In this document: one piece after another, positions 50,874-59,680 of the stretch
Layout of the letters: every line of letters begins with the position of its first letter
Position numbering within the stretch: position 1 is the first letter of the stretch
DNA from: Nonomuraea turcica
GTDB taxonomy: Bacteria > Actinomycetota > Actinomycetes > Streptosporangiales > Streptosporangiaceae
Length of the DNA: 64,000 nt
Direction of reading: 5' to 3'
Assembly (NCBI RefSeq): GCF_030718205.1
Contig: NZ_JAUZQF010000011.1
Location: forward strand, 248,001 to 312,000
Notes under the pieces: model-generated
Database searches by the model: none
Told to the model about the DNA's origin: nothing
Seen by the model: the letters and a program-made list of their open reading frames with translations, nothing else
Program-made: the position numbers and the translations under genes

Positions 50874-51890
50874 GTGGTCAGCCCTGGCACGCTCGACACT
50901 CGGGGAAGCGACTTCGCCCGACTAGCCCACACCATTGCGGACGCCGGTCTACTGGACCGGCGTCCCTTTTATTACGCGACGCGGATCACCATCGCCGTCG
51001 TCGTCTACGTCGGCTGCTGGACGCTGTTCGCCTGGCTCGGCGACTCGTGGCTGCAGTTGCTGGTCGCGGCCGCGCTGGCCGTGGTGTTCGCGCAGTTCGG
51101 GTTCGTCGCCCACGACATCGGGCACCGGCAGGTCTTCAGAAGGCGGCAATCGAGCGACGTGGCGGGACTGCTGATCGGCAACCTCGGCGTCGGGCTCGGC
51201 TGGGGCTGGTGGACCAGCAAGCACAATCGCCACCACGCCAATCCCAACCACGAGGACCACGACCCGGACGTCTCCCCCGCGGTCATCGTCTGGTCGACCG
51301 ATCAGGCCATCAAGAGCCGGGGATTGCCGCGCTTCATCGCGAAATATCAGGCTTACTGGTTCTTCCCCCTGCTCACCCTCGAGGCCTGGCACCTCCACGT
51401 GGCCAGCGTCAAAGCGCTGTTCAAGCCCTCGGCCAAGCGGCGCGCACCAGAGCTAGGGCTGCTGGTCGTGCATTTCGCGGCGTACTTCGGAGCGGTCTTC
51501 ACGGTGTTGCCGGCCGGCAAGGCACTGCTGTTCCTAGTGGTGCATCAGGGGTTGTTCGGGCTGTACCTGGGGTGCACGTTCGCGCCGAACCATAAGGGGA
51601 TGCCCGTGCTGACGAAGGAGGACAAGCTCGACTTTCTGCGTAAGCAGGTGCTCACGTCGCGCAATGTTAGGGGCGGCTGGTTCGCCGACGTGGCGCTCGG
51701 CCAGCTCAACTACCAGATCGAACACCATCTGTTCCCCAACATGCCGGCCCCGAGCCTGCGCCGGGCGCAACCCATCGTCCAGCAGTACTGCGCGGAGATC
51801 GGCGTCAGCTACCTGCAGACCGGGCTGCTCGACTCGTACGGGCAGGCGTTGCGACACCTGCACGAGGTCGGCGCTCCGCTAAGGAGATGA
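50874..51890 (+). CDS. Membrane fatty acid desaturase
   Basis: The GTG at 50874 has AAGGAGA upstream. The 338-residue diiron enzyme has three His boxes (HDIGH, HNRHH, QIEHH), further His residues and about four membrane helices (TIAVVVYVGCWTLFAWLG, LLVAAALAVVFAQFGFV, LLVVHFAAYFGAVFTVL, LLFLVVHQGLFGLYLG). QIEHH with a close upstream spacing fits front-end or acyl-lipid desaturases. It inserts a double bond into membrane acyl chains with O2 and ferredoxin. A DesK/DesR-like pair lies 250 bases downstream. Confidence 0.9.
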   Translation: MVSPGTLDTRGSDFARLAHTIADAGLLDRRPFYYATRITIAVVVYVGCWTLFAWLGDSWLQLLVAAALAVVFAQFGFVAHDIGHRQVFRRRQSSDVAGLLIGNLGVGLGWGWWTSKHNRHHANPNHEDHDPDVSPAVIVWSTDQAIKSRGLPRFIAKYQAYWFFPLLTLEAWHLHVASVKALFKPSAKRRAPELGLLVVHFAAYFGAVFTVLPAGKALLFLVVHQGLFGLYLGCTFAPNHKGMPVLTKEDKLDFLRKQVLTSRNVRGGWFADVALGQLNYQIEHHLFPNMPAPSLRRAQPIVQQYCAEIGVSYLQTGLLDSYGQALRHLHEVGAPLRR

Positions 51891-51899
51891 GCCGCCTCA

Positions 51900-52118
51900 T
51901 CACTCTTTTCCCTCGGCCAGTCGCTGAAGCAGCCAGTCGCGGCGGAGCTCGAGATCGGCGATCAGCTCGATCTGCTCATCCGCCTGGCTGATGATGGCCG
52001 CCTTCTCGATCTGGTCGGTCACGCCCATGTCGCGCATCTGCTCGCGAATGTCCCGGTTCTCGGCTCGCAGCCGTGCCAGGTCCTCTTCGACCTGCCGGAG
52101 TTCGTCCTTGGTGCTCAT
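51900..52118 (-). CDS. Small coiled-coil protein
   Basis: This 72-residue charged protein has heptad patterns in two helices (KDELRQVEEDLARLRAENRD, DEQIELIADLELRRDWLLQR). It is cytoplasmic and has no signal. I do not recognise a named family. It is convergent with the desaturase, 9 bases between stops, and its start is 22 bases from the start of the divergent kinase gene. Confidence 0.75.
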   Translation of the reverse strand: MSTKDELRQVEEDLARLRAENRDIREQMRDMGVTDQIEKAAIISQADEQIELIADLELRRDWLLQRLAEGKE

Positions 52119-52140
52119 TCATCGGCTCTACCCTTACAGA

Positions 52141-53274
52141 ATGGGAGGCATGCGAAGGCCGTCCACCAGCACGATCGTGTCGCTCGTGGCGATCGCGGCG
52201 GTGCTGGCCGGGCTGTTGATCACTTACGCCTTCCGCGCCGACAGGCAGCTGAACAGGCTGGATGTGGTGCTGCCGATCATCGCCTGCGCCGGACTGCTGG
52301 CGCGGCGTGCGTATCCCGTGGCGGCGCTGATCGTCGTGGCCGTGTCCGTCGCCATCTACTATCCGTGGGCGGGGCTCGACGGGCCGCTGATCGTGCTGGC
52401 GTTCATGGTCCTCTACACCGCCGCCGACCGGGGCCGCCTCATCGCGGCCATCACGGTCGGCGCGGTGTTGCTGCTCGGCATGGGGATCGGCGAGCTCGAC
52501 GGCCCCCGGCACGTGGACGACAGCATGTTCGTCGCGATCGCCGGCTGGGTGGTGGCGGCCATCGCGTTCGGCGGGGTCACCCGCAACCGGCGCGCCTACC
52601 TGGAGGAGGCCGAGCGGCGCGCGATCGACGCCGAGCACAGCAAGGAGGAGGAGGCCATGCGCCGCGAGAGCGAGGAGCGCCTGCGCATCGCCCGCGAGTT
52701 GCACGACGTGCTCGGGCACAACATCTCGATGATCAATGTGCAGGCGGCCGCCGCGCTGCACGGGCTGAAGAAGCGGCCCGAGGACGCCGAGACGGCACTG
52801 CGGACGATCAAGGACACCAGCAAGGAGACGCTGCGCGAGCTGCGCACCACGCTCGGAGTGCTGCGGCAAGTGGACGAGCACGCGCCGACCGCGCCCCCTG
52901 ACAGCCTGACGCGGTTGGACGCGCTGGTCGCCGCCTCCGGCCTGGAGGTACGCACGGAGCTGGCGGGCCCGCTCGACGCGGTGCCGACCGAGGTGGACCT
53001 GGCCGCCACCCGCATCATCAGGGAGGCGCTGACGAACGTCTCCCGCCATTCCGGTACGACGCAGGCCACGCTGGCCGTCAGCAACACGTCCGGAAATATC
53101 ATGATCCGCGTGGAGGATGAGGGGCCGGGCGCCTCCTACGAGGGAGGCAGCGGCTTCGGCCTGCAGGGCATGCGCGAACGGGCGAGCGCGCTCGGCGGCA
53201 CCCTGGAGGCGGGCCCCCGCCCCGAGGGCGGCTTCCGCGTCGTCGCCCGCCTGCCGTTGAACGGAGTGCGATGA
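52141..53274 (+). CDS. DesK-like sensor histidine kinase
   Basis: This roughly 377-residue kinase has about six membrane helices in its first 150 residues (TIVSLVAIAAVLAGLLITYAF onward), a short coiled linker and the HisKA_3 motif RIARELHDVLGHNISMI. A HATPase_c domain follows (IREALTNVSRHSG, VEDEGPGASY, GFGLQGMRERA). No large extracellular sensor domain exists, so it may sense the membrane itself, like B. subtilis DesK. GGGAGG lies between the ATGs at 52141 and 52150, so the start is uncertain by three codons. It overlaps the regulator gene by 4 bp. Confidence 0.9.
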   Translation: MGGMRRPSTSTIVSLVAIAAVLAGLLITYAFRADRQLNRLDVVLPIIACAGLLARRAYPVAALIVVAVSVAIYYPWAGLDGPLIVLAFMVLYTAADRGRLIAAITVGAVLLLGMGIGELDGPRHVDDSMFVAIAGWVVAAIAFGGVTRNRRAYLEEAERRAIDAEHSKEEEAMRRESEERLRIARELHDVLGHNISMINVQAAAALHGLKKRPEDAETALRTIKDTSKETLRELRTTLGVLRQVDEHAPTAPPDSLTRLDALVAASGLEVRTELAGPLDAVPTEVDLAATRIIREALTNVSRHSGTTQATLAVSNTSGNIMIRVEDEGPGASYEGGSGFGLQGMRERASALGGTLEAGPRPEGGFRVVARLPLNGVR

Positions 53275-53939
53275 TCCGCGTGTTACTCGCCGACGATCAG
53301 ACCCTGGTGCGCGCCGGGTTCCGGTCCATACTCAGCGACGAGGACGACATCGAGGTCGTCGCCGAGGCCCCCAACGGGGCGGCGGCCATCACCGGGGCCC
53401 GCGAGCACCGCCCCGACGTCGTGCTGATGGACATCCGCATGCCCGAGCTCGACGGTCTGGAGGCCACCCGCCAGATCGCCGGCGACCCGCGGCTCGACGG
53501 CGTCAAGGTGATCATCCTGACCACGTTCGACCTGGACGACTACGTCTACGGCGCGCTGCGGGCCGGCGCGAGCGGCTTCCTGGTCAAGGACACCGAGCCG
53601 GCCGAGCTGATCCACGCGGTCCGGGTCGTGGCCAGGGGCGACGCGCTGATCTCGCCGTCGGTCACCCGGCGGCTGATCGCCGAGTTCGCCGGCCGGGTCA
53701 AGCGCCCCGAGCCGGGACCCGAGCTCAACGCGCTCACCGAGCGCGAGCGCGAGGTCATGACGCTGGTGGCCGCGGGCCTGTCGAACGACGAGATCGCGGC
53801 CCGGCTCGTGCTCAGCCCCGCCACCGCGAAGACGCACGTCAGCCGCATCATGACGAAGTTGTCGGTCCGCGACAGAGCCCAGGTCGTGGTGCTCGCCTAC
53901 GAGGCCGGCATGATCACTCCTGGCTGGCTTACACCCTGA
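53271..53939 (+). CDS. DesR-like NarL-family response regulator
   Basis: This 222-residue regulator has acidic residues D8/D9, phospho-acceptor D54 (VVLMDIRMPE), the conserved Lys (LVKDTEP) and a LuxR helix-turn-helix (LTEREREVMTLVAAGLSNDE, PATAKTHVSRIMTKLSV). It is the partner of the overlapping kinase. Candidate targets are the nearby desaturase or the downstream cydAB, whose upstream region holds a clear palindrome. Confidence 0.92.
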   Translation: MIRVLLADDQTLVRAGFRSILSDEDDIEVVAEAPNGAAAITGAREHRPDVVLMDIRMPELDGLEATRQIAGDPRLDGVKVIILTTFDLDDYVYGALRAGASGFLVKDTEPAELIHAVRVVARGDALISPSVTRRLIAEFAGRVKRPEPGPELNALTEREREVMTLVAAGLSNDEIAARLVLSPATAKTHVSRIMTKLSVRDRAQVVVLAYEAGMITPGWLTP

Positions 53940-53960
53940 GATGTATGCAGGACGGCGCTC

Positions 53961-53977
53961 TACATCCCAGGGATGTA
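53961..53977. promoter_or_regulatory. 17-bp palindrome upstream of cydA
   Basis: TACATCCCAGGGATGTA is a perfect palindrome around one central base, 59 bases before the cydA start. It overlaps a direct repeat GATGTATGCAGG (53940) and GATGTACGCAGG (53972), 32 bases apart. This looks like an operator for an activator or repressor. Confidence 0.6.
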
Positions 53978-54035
53978 CGCAGGTGACCGCCTGAGGCGGA
54001 CGCGGCGGGCGTAGCCGTACCCGGATGCTCTGAGC

Positions 54036-55289
54036 ATGGAAACCGTGGACCTCGCCCGCCTGCAGTTCGCGCTCACCGCGGGCGCGCATTTTCTCTTCGT
54101 GGCGCTGACGCTCGGCCTGGCGACGCTGGTGGCCGTCATCCAGACCCGGGCGACGCTGTCCGGCAGCCCGGTCCACCTGCGGATGACACGGTTCTGGGGC
54201 CAGCTCTACATCATCAACTACGCGATGGGCATCGTCACCGGGCTGGTCATGGAGTTCCAGCTGGGGCTGTCGTGGAGTGGTCTCACCGAGTACGCGGGCA
54301 ACGTCTTCGGCTCGGCGCTGGCGATCGAGACGCTGGTGGCGTTCTTCATCGAGTCCACGTTCCTGGGCCTGTGGATCTTCGGCTGGAACAAGCTGAACCG
54401 GTGGGCGCACCTGGCGCTGATCTGGATCGTCACGCTGACGGCTTACGCGTCGGCGTTCTGGATCCTGATCGCGAACGGCTTCCTGCAGAACCCGGTCGGC
54501 CACGTGGTGGACGGCGACACGCTGCGGCTGGTCGACTTCGGCGCGATGGTGGCCAACCCGGCGGCACAGGTCGCGTTCGGGCACGTGATGGGCGGCGCGA
54601 TGATCACCGGCGGGTTCTTCATGGCCGGGGTGAGCGCGTACCACCTGCGCAAGCGCACCGCCGAGCAGGACTTCTTCCGCAAGTCCTTGCGGCTCGGGAT
54701 CGGGGTGGCGCTGCCGGCGACGATGTTCACGGTGACGTTCGGCGGGCTCGGGTTCGAGACCATGCAGCCGAGCAAGCTCGCGGCCTGGTCGGGATCGGCC
54801 GCCGAGCGGGCCGAGGTCCAGGCAGCGATGGTCGCCGCGCACGGGCCCGGCGACTATCTGCCGCCGGTCGGCTGGGTGTATGGCGCCGGACTCACGATGA
54901 TGCTGCTGTGGGTGGTGATGACGCTGGTCGCGCTGCTGAGCTTCCTGCTGATGGCCTTCCGGCCGGTGGTGCGGGGATTCCGGCTCTGGCACTGGCTGCT
55001 GACGCTGATGATCCCCGTGCCGTTCGTCACCATGATCTCTGGCTGGATCTTCCGTGAGGTGGGACGGCAGCCCTGGGCCGTGTACGGGCTGCTGAAGACG
55101 TCCGACGCGATGTCGCCGGTGACCGCGGGCCAGATGCGGCTGTCGATCGCGGCCTTCACCGGTGTCTTCTCCGTCCTCATCCTGGTCAACTACTGGCTGC
55201 TGGCCAGGCACGCCCGGCGCGGGCCCGGCGCCGTGGCCCTGGGCGACCGCCCGCTCGACACCCCCTCCGCCCCCGTTCTCAGCTTCTAG
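54036..55289 (+). CDS. cydA: Cytochrome bd quinol oxidase subunit I
   Basis: This 417-residue membrane subunit has nine or so helices. The heme b595/d region is GAHFLFVALTLG near the N-terminus, heme ligand His follows in VAFGHVMGGAMITGGF, and GRQPWAVYGLL is the hallmark of CydA. The quinol-binding loop between helices 6 and 7 is short, as in Gram-positive enzymes. The oxidase reduces O2 with menaquinol at low oxygen or under respiratory stress. A 17-bp palindrome lies upstream and cydB follows 10 bases later. Confidence 0.95.
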   Translation: METVDLARLQFALTAGAHFLFVALTLGLATLVAVIQTRATLSGSPVHLRMTRFWGQLYIINYAMGIVTGLVMEFQLGLSWSGLTEYAGNVFGSALAIETLVAFFIESTFLGLWIFGWNKLNRWAHLALIWIVTLTAYASAFWILIANGFLQNPVGHVVDGDTLRLVDFGAMVANPAAQVAFGHVMGGAMITGGFFMAGVSAYHLRKRTAEQDFFRKSLRLGIGVALPATMFTVTFGGLGFETMQPSKLAAWSGSAAERAEVQAAMVAAHGPGDYLPPVGWVYGAGLTMMLLWVVMTLVALLSFLLMAFRPVVRGFRLWHWLLTLMIPVPFVTMISGWIFREVGRQPWAVYGLLKTSDAMSPVTAGQMRLSIAAFTGVFSVLILVNYWLLARHARRGPGAVALGDRPLDTPSAPVLSF

Positions 55290-55299
55290 GGAGCCGATC

Positions 55300-56040
55300 A
55301 TGGAGATCTTCATCCTGGCCTTCTTCGCGCTCGGCTACCTCGTGCTGGCCGGGGCCGACATCGGGGTCGGCATGACGCTGCCGTACCTGGGGCGCTCGGC
55401 GGACGAGCGGCGCGAGGTGATCGCCGCGATCGCGCCGTTCTTCCTCGGCAACGAGGTGTGGCTGGTGGCGACGGCCGGTGTGCTCGCGGGGCTCTTCCCC
55501 GAGTTGGAGGGCGAGCTGCTGAGCGGGAACTATTCGGTGGTCGTGGGGCTGCTGGTGGCGTGGGTCGTGCGGGACATGGGGCTGTGGCTGCGCGGGCGGG
55601 TGCCGGGCAGGCGGTGGGCGGGGTTCTGGGACGGCGCGACCGTGGCGGGCAGCTGGGGTCTGGCGCTGAGCTGGGGCCTGCTGCTCAGCCATGTGCTGCT
55701 GGGCATCCATGGGCCGATCGCCCTGCTGCCCGCCCTCGTGGTGGCCGCGTTGTTCGCCACGCACGGGCTGACGTTCGCGGCGCTGCGGCTGCGCGGGGCG
55801 CTGCGGGAGCGGGCCGCCGTATTGTCCGGCGAAGCAGGAGAGGGCCGCACGTACGCGCTGACCGCGGCCGCGCTGGTGGCCGTCGGGATGCTGGCGGGGC
55901 TGCGGTTGCCGCTGCACCCCGGCACGGCCGGGTCCCTGCTGGTGCCGGTGATCCTGGGGCTGATCCCGCTGCTGGTGGCGGTGCAGGGGTGGGTGTGGTG
56001 GACCTTCCGGCACCGGGTGACCGGCCCGTCCTACCTCTGA
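55300..56040 (+). CDS. cydB: Cytochrome bd oxidase subunit II, short form
   Basis: This subunit starts with FILAFFALGYLVLAGADIGVGM and has VRDMGLWLRG, both typical of CydB. It is only 246 residues and about seven helices, where CydB is usually 330-380 residues with eight or more. The frame ends with an ordinary TGA after FRHRVTGPSYL and no further homology is evident, so it is either a natural short type or C-terminally truncated. No cydDC genes lie in the window. Confidence 0.85.
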   Translation: MEIFILAFFALGYLVLAGADIGVGMTLPYLGRSADERREVIAAIAPFFLGNEVWLVATAGVLAGLFPELEGELLSGNYSVVVGLLVAWVVRDMGLWLRGRVPGRRWAGFWDGATVAGSWGLALSWGLLLSHVLLGIHGPIALLPALVVAALFATHGLTFAALRLRGALRERAAVLSGEAGEGRTYALTAAALVAVGMLAGLRLPLHPGTAGSLLVPVILGLIPLLVAVQGWVWWTFRHRVTGPSYL

Positions 56041-56064
56041 AGGTCCAGGCATTCCGTGGTGCTC

Positions 56065-56790
56065 CTAGAGGTTGCCGCCGCCGGTGGCGTCGATGGTGCT
56101 TCCGGTGATGAAGCTCGCCTGCTCCGAGGCGGCGAACGCGACCGCGTTCCCGATCTCGTCGGCCTGCCCGACCCGGCCGAGCGCGTGGCGGCTCGCCGCG
56201 TACGCCTCCGCGTCGGGGTTGCCGCGTAGCCAGGCCGCGTTGGCGTCGGTGTCGATGATGCCGGGCGCGACGTTGTTGACCGTGATGCCGCGCGGGCCCA
56301 GCTCTTTTGCCAGCGCCAGCGAGAACACCTGCACTGCGCCCTTCGTCATCGCGTACGCGATGCCCTCGGGAAAGGCGATGCGGGCCACGCCCGAGGTGAT
56401 GTTGACGATCCGGCCACCGTCAGGGATCAGCGGCAGCACCTGCTGGGTGAGGAAGAACAGTCCTTTGACGTTGACAGCGAAGACCCGGTCGTACGCCTCC
56501 GGCGTCTCCTGCCCGATGGGCCCCGACGAGCCGATGCCCGCATTGTTGACCAGCACGTCGAGCACCTGCGTCTCCTGCCGGAGGCGCTCGGTGAGCCTCT
56601 GGACGTCCTCCTGCACGCCCAGGTCCGCCTGAACGGCGAAAGCGCCGTTCCCGATGAGGTTCACCACCTCCTTGGCCGCGCTCTCATCGGCGGCGTACGT
56701 GATGGCCACACGGAAGCCGTCCGAGGCCAGGCGCAACGCGATGGCGCGGCCGATCCCCCGGCTCGCTCCCGTCACGAGGGCAGTCTTCAT
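56065..56790 (-). CDS. Short-chain dehydrogenase/reductase (FabG-like)
   Basis: This roughly 241-residue Rossmann enzyme has TGASRGIGRAIA, the NNAG motif, catalytic Ser (ITSGVA) and Tyr/Lys (YAMTK). The start at 56790 has AAAGGTG upstream. It oxidises or reduces a hydroxyl/keto substrate with NAD(P)H. It is divergent from a TetR gene with two palindromes in the gap, and probably serves in detoxification. Confidence 0.92.
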   Translation of the reverse strand: MKTALVTGASRGIGRAIALRLASDGFRVAITYAADESAAKEVVNLIGNGAFAVQADLGVQEDVQRLTERLRQETQVLDVLVNNAGIGSSGPIGQETPEAYDRVFAVNVKGLFFLTQQVLPLIPDGGRIVNITSGVARIAFPEGIAYAMTKGAVQVFSLALAKELGPRGITVNNVAPGIIDTDANAAWLRGNPDAEAYAASRHALGRVGQADEIGNAVAFAASEQASFITGSTIDATGGGNL

Positions 56791-56804
56791 GACGAACACC
56801 TTTC

Positions 56805-56820
56805 TGTAGCGATCGATACA
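56805..56820. promoter_or_regulatory. TetR operator, first copy
   Basis: TGTAGCGATCGATACA is a near-perfect palindrome 15 bases upstream of the SDR start codon. One position pair differs from perfect symmetry. Confidence 0.72.
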
Positions 56821-56831
56821 GAAACTATAAC

Positions 56832-56845
56832 ATAGCGATCGCTAT
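56832..56845. promoter_or_regulatory. TetR operator, second copy
   Basis: ATAGCGATCGCTAT is a perfect 14-bp palindrome 11 bases upstream of the TetR start codon. It shares GCGATCG with the first copy, 27 bases away. Confidence 0.75.
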
Positions 56846-56856
56846 AGAATGGGTGT

Positions 56857-57453
56857 ATGGCCAGACAGCGGGCATTCGACCGGGACACGGCGCTGGAGAG
56901 CGCCCTGCGGGAGTTCTGGCGGCACGGCTACGAGGCGACCTCGATCGCCGCGCTCACCGCCGCGATGGGCATCAGGCCGCCCAGCCTGTACGCCGCCTTC
57001 GGCGACAAACGGCGGCTGTTCGAGGAGGCCGTGCGCCGCTACCAGGAGACCTACGGCGCCTTCACCACCCGCGCCCTGGCCGAGGAGCCGACCGGGCGGC
57101 AGGCGATCGAGCGGGTGCTCCGGGAGGCCGCCGCCGAGTACGCGAGCGAGGAGCACCCGAGAGGCTGCCTGATCATCTCGGCCGCGGTGAACTGCGGGCC
57201 CGAGTCCGCGGAGGTGGAGGAGTTGCTGCGCGGGTTCAGGGAGCAGGCCAAGGCGGCGCTCAAGCGGCGGTTCGACGACGACGCGGCGGCCGGGCTCATC
57301 CCGGCGGACACCGACACGGCAGGCCTGGCCGGGTTCTACGCCTCGATGATCCAGGGCATGTCAGCGCAGTCCCGCGACGGGGCCGGGCACGATGAGCTCC
57401 TGCGCATCGCCACGCTGGCGATGTCCGCCTGGCCGGCCGCCACGGGCGATTGA
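56857..57453 (+). CDS. TetR family repressor of the SDR gene
   Basis: This 198-residue regulator of the redox/quinone-sensing branch has RDTALESALREFWRHGYEA, SIAALTAAMGIRPPSLYAAF and GDKRRLFEEAVRRY. The ligand domain has Cys in PRGCLIISAAVNCGPES, where family members such as TetR-type reactive-electrophile sensors hold their sensor Cys. It should bind the two palindromes upstream. Its stop lies 1 base from the convergent GH13 gene. Confidence 0.9.
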   Translation: MARQRAFDRDTALESALREFWRHGYEATSIAALTAAMGIRPPSLYAAFGDKRRLFEEAVRRYQETYGAFTTRALAEEPTGRQAIERVLREAAAEYASEEHPRGCLIISAAVNCGPESAEVEELLRGFREQAKAALKRRFDDDAAAGLIPADTDTAGLAGFYASMIQGMSAQSRDGAGHDELLRIATLAMSAWPAATGD

Positions 57454-57454
57454 C

Positions 57455-59116
57455 CTACTGGGATTTGACCGAGGCGTCCTCCGGCGGCACTTCGGGCGGC
57501 GACGCACGCAGCCAGCAGCAGCCGTGCGGGTCCAGCGGCACCCGTACCACGCCGTCGCCCGACACCTCGAGCGTGCCGTCCACCAGCAGGTCCGTCAGCT
57601 CCTGGCCCTCGAGCCCGGTCAGCGTGAGCTCCACGTCCACCGCCGTGTCGCAGAGGTTGTGCGCGACCACGACCGTGGCGCCGTCCACGTCACAGCGGTG
57701 CGCCAGGACGGCGTGGTGGCCGCTGTCCAGCACCGTGTAATCGCCCCATGCCAGCTCCGGGCACTCCCGATACCGCTCGATGAGGAGCTGGAACCAGCGC
57801 AGGAGGGAGCCGGTGTCCCGCTTCTGGTCGGCCACGTTCACCCGGTCGGGGGCGAAGGAGCCCTCGGGGATCTCGCGTACCGGCTCCGTCTGGCTGAAGC
57901 CGCCGTCCTCCGACCACTGCATCGGGATGCGGACCGCCATGCGGCCTTCCTCGTCGAGGTTCTCCCCCATGCCGATCTCCTCGCCATAGAAGATCACGGG
58001 GGTGCCGGGCAGCGAGAACAGCAGGCTGTAGGCCATCTTGACGCGCCGCAGGTCCCCACCCAGCATCGTGGGCAGGCGGCGGCGCAGCCCACGGCCGAAG
58101 ATCTGCATGTCCTCGCGCGGACCGAACGCCCGGAAGACCTCCTGCCGCTCCCCCTCGCTCAGCTTGTCCAGGGTGAGCTCGTCGTGGTTACGCAGGAATA
58201 TCGCCCACTGGCAGTCCTTCGGCGGCTGGGGGCGCTCACGCAGGGCGGCGGCGAGCGGGCGCGCGTCCGCGCGGGCCAGTGCGAGCCAGGCGTTCTGCAT
58301 GCCGATGAAGTCGAAGCACATGGTGATCTGGTCGCCGAGGCCCTCGCCGAAGTAGCGGACTAACTGCTGGTAGGGGACATTGACCTCGCCGAGCAGGATC
58401 GACCCGCCCTTGCGCCTGGTCATGAACGCCCGCAGGTCGGCCAGGAACTCGTGCGGAGTGGCCAGCTTGGGGTTGACGTTCTCGATGAGGAACGGCACGG
58501 CGTCCACCCGGAACCCGGCCAGTCCGAGCTCCATCCAGAAGCCCAGTATGCGCGCGATCTCGTCCCTGACCTCGGGGTTGCCGACGTTCAGGTCCGGCTG
58601 GTGCCGGTAGAAGCTGTGCAGGTAGTACTGCCCCGACCCTTCGTCGTACTCCCAGAAGGAGCTCTCCTTGTCGGGGAAGACCACCTGGCTCGGGTCGTCC
58701 GGCTCGGGGGCGTCGGACCAGACGTACCAGTCCCGCATCGGCGAGTCCTTGCTCTGACGCGCCTGCGCGAACCAGGGGTGCTGGTCGGAGGTGTGGTTGA
58801 CGACGAGGTCCGCGATCACCCGCAGGCCGCGGTCATGGGCGGTGCGCATGAACTCCACGAAGTCGCCCAGCGTCCCCAACCGCGGGTCGACGCCGTAGAA
58901 GTCGGTGATGTCGTACCCGTCGTCCCTGTTGGGGGTGGGGAAGAACGGCATGAGCCAGAGGCAGGTCACGCCGAGCCCGGCGAGATAGTCGATCTGCTGC
59001 GTCAACCCGCGGAAGTCGCCCACGCCGTCGCCGTTGCCGTCCTTGAACGTCTCCACGTCGAGGCAGTAGACGACGGCGTTTTTCCACCAGACGTCGGAGG
59101 TATACGTCAGTCGCAT
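57455..59116 (-). CDS. GH13 alpha-amylase family enzyme (trehalose-synthase-like)
   Basis: This 553-residue TIM-barrel enzyme has the conserved regions DLVVNHTS, GFRVDAVPF (Asp nucleophile), LLGEVNV (Glu acid/base) and LRNHDELTL (HD). A C-terminal beta domain completes it. The N-terminus WWKNAVVYCLDVETFKDGNG resembles GH13_16 trehalose synthases, but it lacks the maltokinase partner. It could act on maltose/trehalose or other alpha-glucans. It has no signal peptide, so it is cytoplasmic. Confidence 0.88.
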   Translation of the reverse strand: MRLTYTSDVWWKNAVVYCLDVETFKDGNGDGVGDFRGLTQQIDYLAGLGVTCLWLMPFFPTPNRDDGYDITDFYGVDPRLGTLGDFVEFMRTAHDRGLRVIADLVVNHTSDQHPWFAQARQSKDSPMRDWYVWSDAPEPDDPSQVVFPDKESSFWEYDEGSGQYYLHSFYRHQPDLNVGNPEVRDEIARILGFWMELGLAGFRVDAVPFLIENVNPKLATPHEFLADLRAFMTRRKGGSILLGEVNVPYQQLVRYFGEGLGDQITMCFDFIGMQNAWLALARADARPLAAALRERPQPPKDCQWAIFLRNHDELTLDKLSEGERQEVFRAFGPREDMQIFGRGLRRRLPTMLGGDLRRVKMAYSLLFSLPGTPVIFYGEEIGMGENLDEEGRMAVRIPMQWSEDGGFSQTEPVREIPEGSFAPDRVNVADQKRDTGSLLRWFQLLIERYRECPELAWGDYTVLDSGHHAVLAHRCDVDGATVVVAHNLCDTAVDVELTLTGLEGQELTDLLVDGTLEVSGDGVVRVPLDPHGCCWLRASPPEVPPEDASVKSQ

Positions 59117-59233
59117 TCGCTCCCGCTACCCGCCACGGATGCGTTCTACCTGCTCTGCGGTTTCGCTCATGCTATAGATCGGCTGTGTCGATTCCGGAGG
59201 ATCCCGTTCGTATGGACGGTGAAAGGAGAAGAC

Positions 59234-59647
59234 ATGTCGTTCACCGATGAAGAAATCGCCTACCTGCAGTCGCAGCCGCTCGCCCGGCTGTCCACCGTGT
59301 CCGGGGACGGGCAGCCCGATGTGGTGCCGGTCGCGTTCGAGTTCGACGGTACGGGCTTCTGGATCGGCGGTTCGGGCGAGGAAGTGCTGCGTACCCGCAA
59401 GTTCCGCAACCTGCGGGCAGGCAATCTGAAGGTCGCCCTGGTCGTGGACGACATGGTGTCGTTCGACCCGTTCATCGCGCGCGGCGTGCGGGTCTACGGC
59501 CTCGCCGAGCCGCCCGTCGAACGGGTCGGGATGGTCGGCCCGGGCCTCTACAGCCGGATCACGCCGACCGTGTCATGGAGCTGGAACCTGGCGGGCGAGC
59601 CAGCCGGAGAGACCTGGTACGCGACGCGACGCGCAGTGCACCACTGA
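59234..59647 (+). CDS. PPOX-class F420-dependent oxidoreductase
   Basis: AAAGGAG precedes the ATG. The 137-residue split-barrel protein has AYLQSQPLARLSTVSGDGQP, DVVPVAFEFDG and NLKVALVVDDMVSFDP, typical of small F420- or FMN-binding oxidoreductases of actinobacteria. It likely reduces an unsaturated or quinone-like substrate with F420H2. It has no partner genes. Confidence 0.85.
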   Translation: MSFTDEEIAYLQSQPLARLSTVSGDGQPDVVPVAFEFDGTGFWIGGSGEEVLRTRKFRNLRAGNLKVALVVDDMVSFDPFIARGVRVYGLAEPPVERVGMVGPGLYSRITPTVSWSWNLAGEPAGETWYATRRAVHH

Positions 59648-59680
59648 GAATTGTCCGGGTCGGTCGCTAAGGTCGATCGC

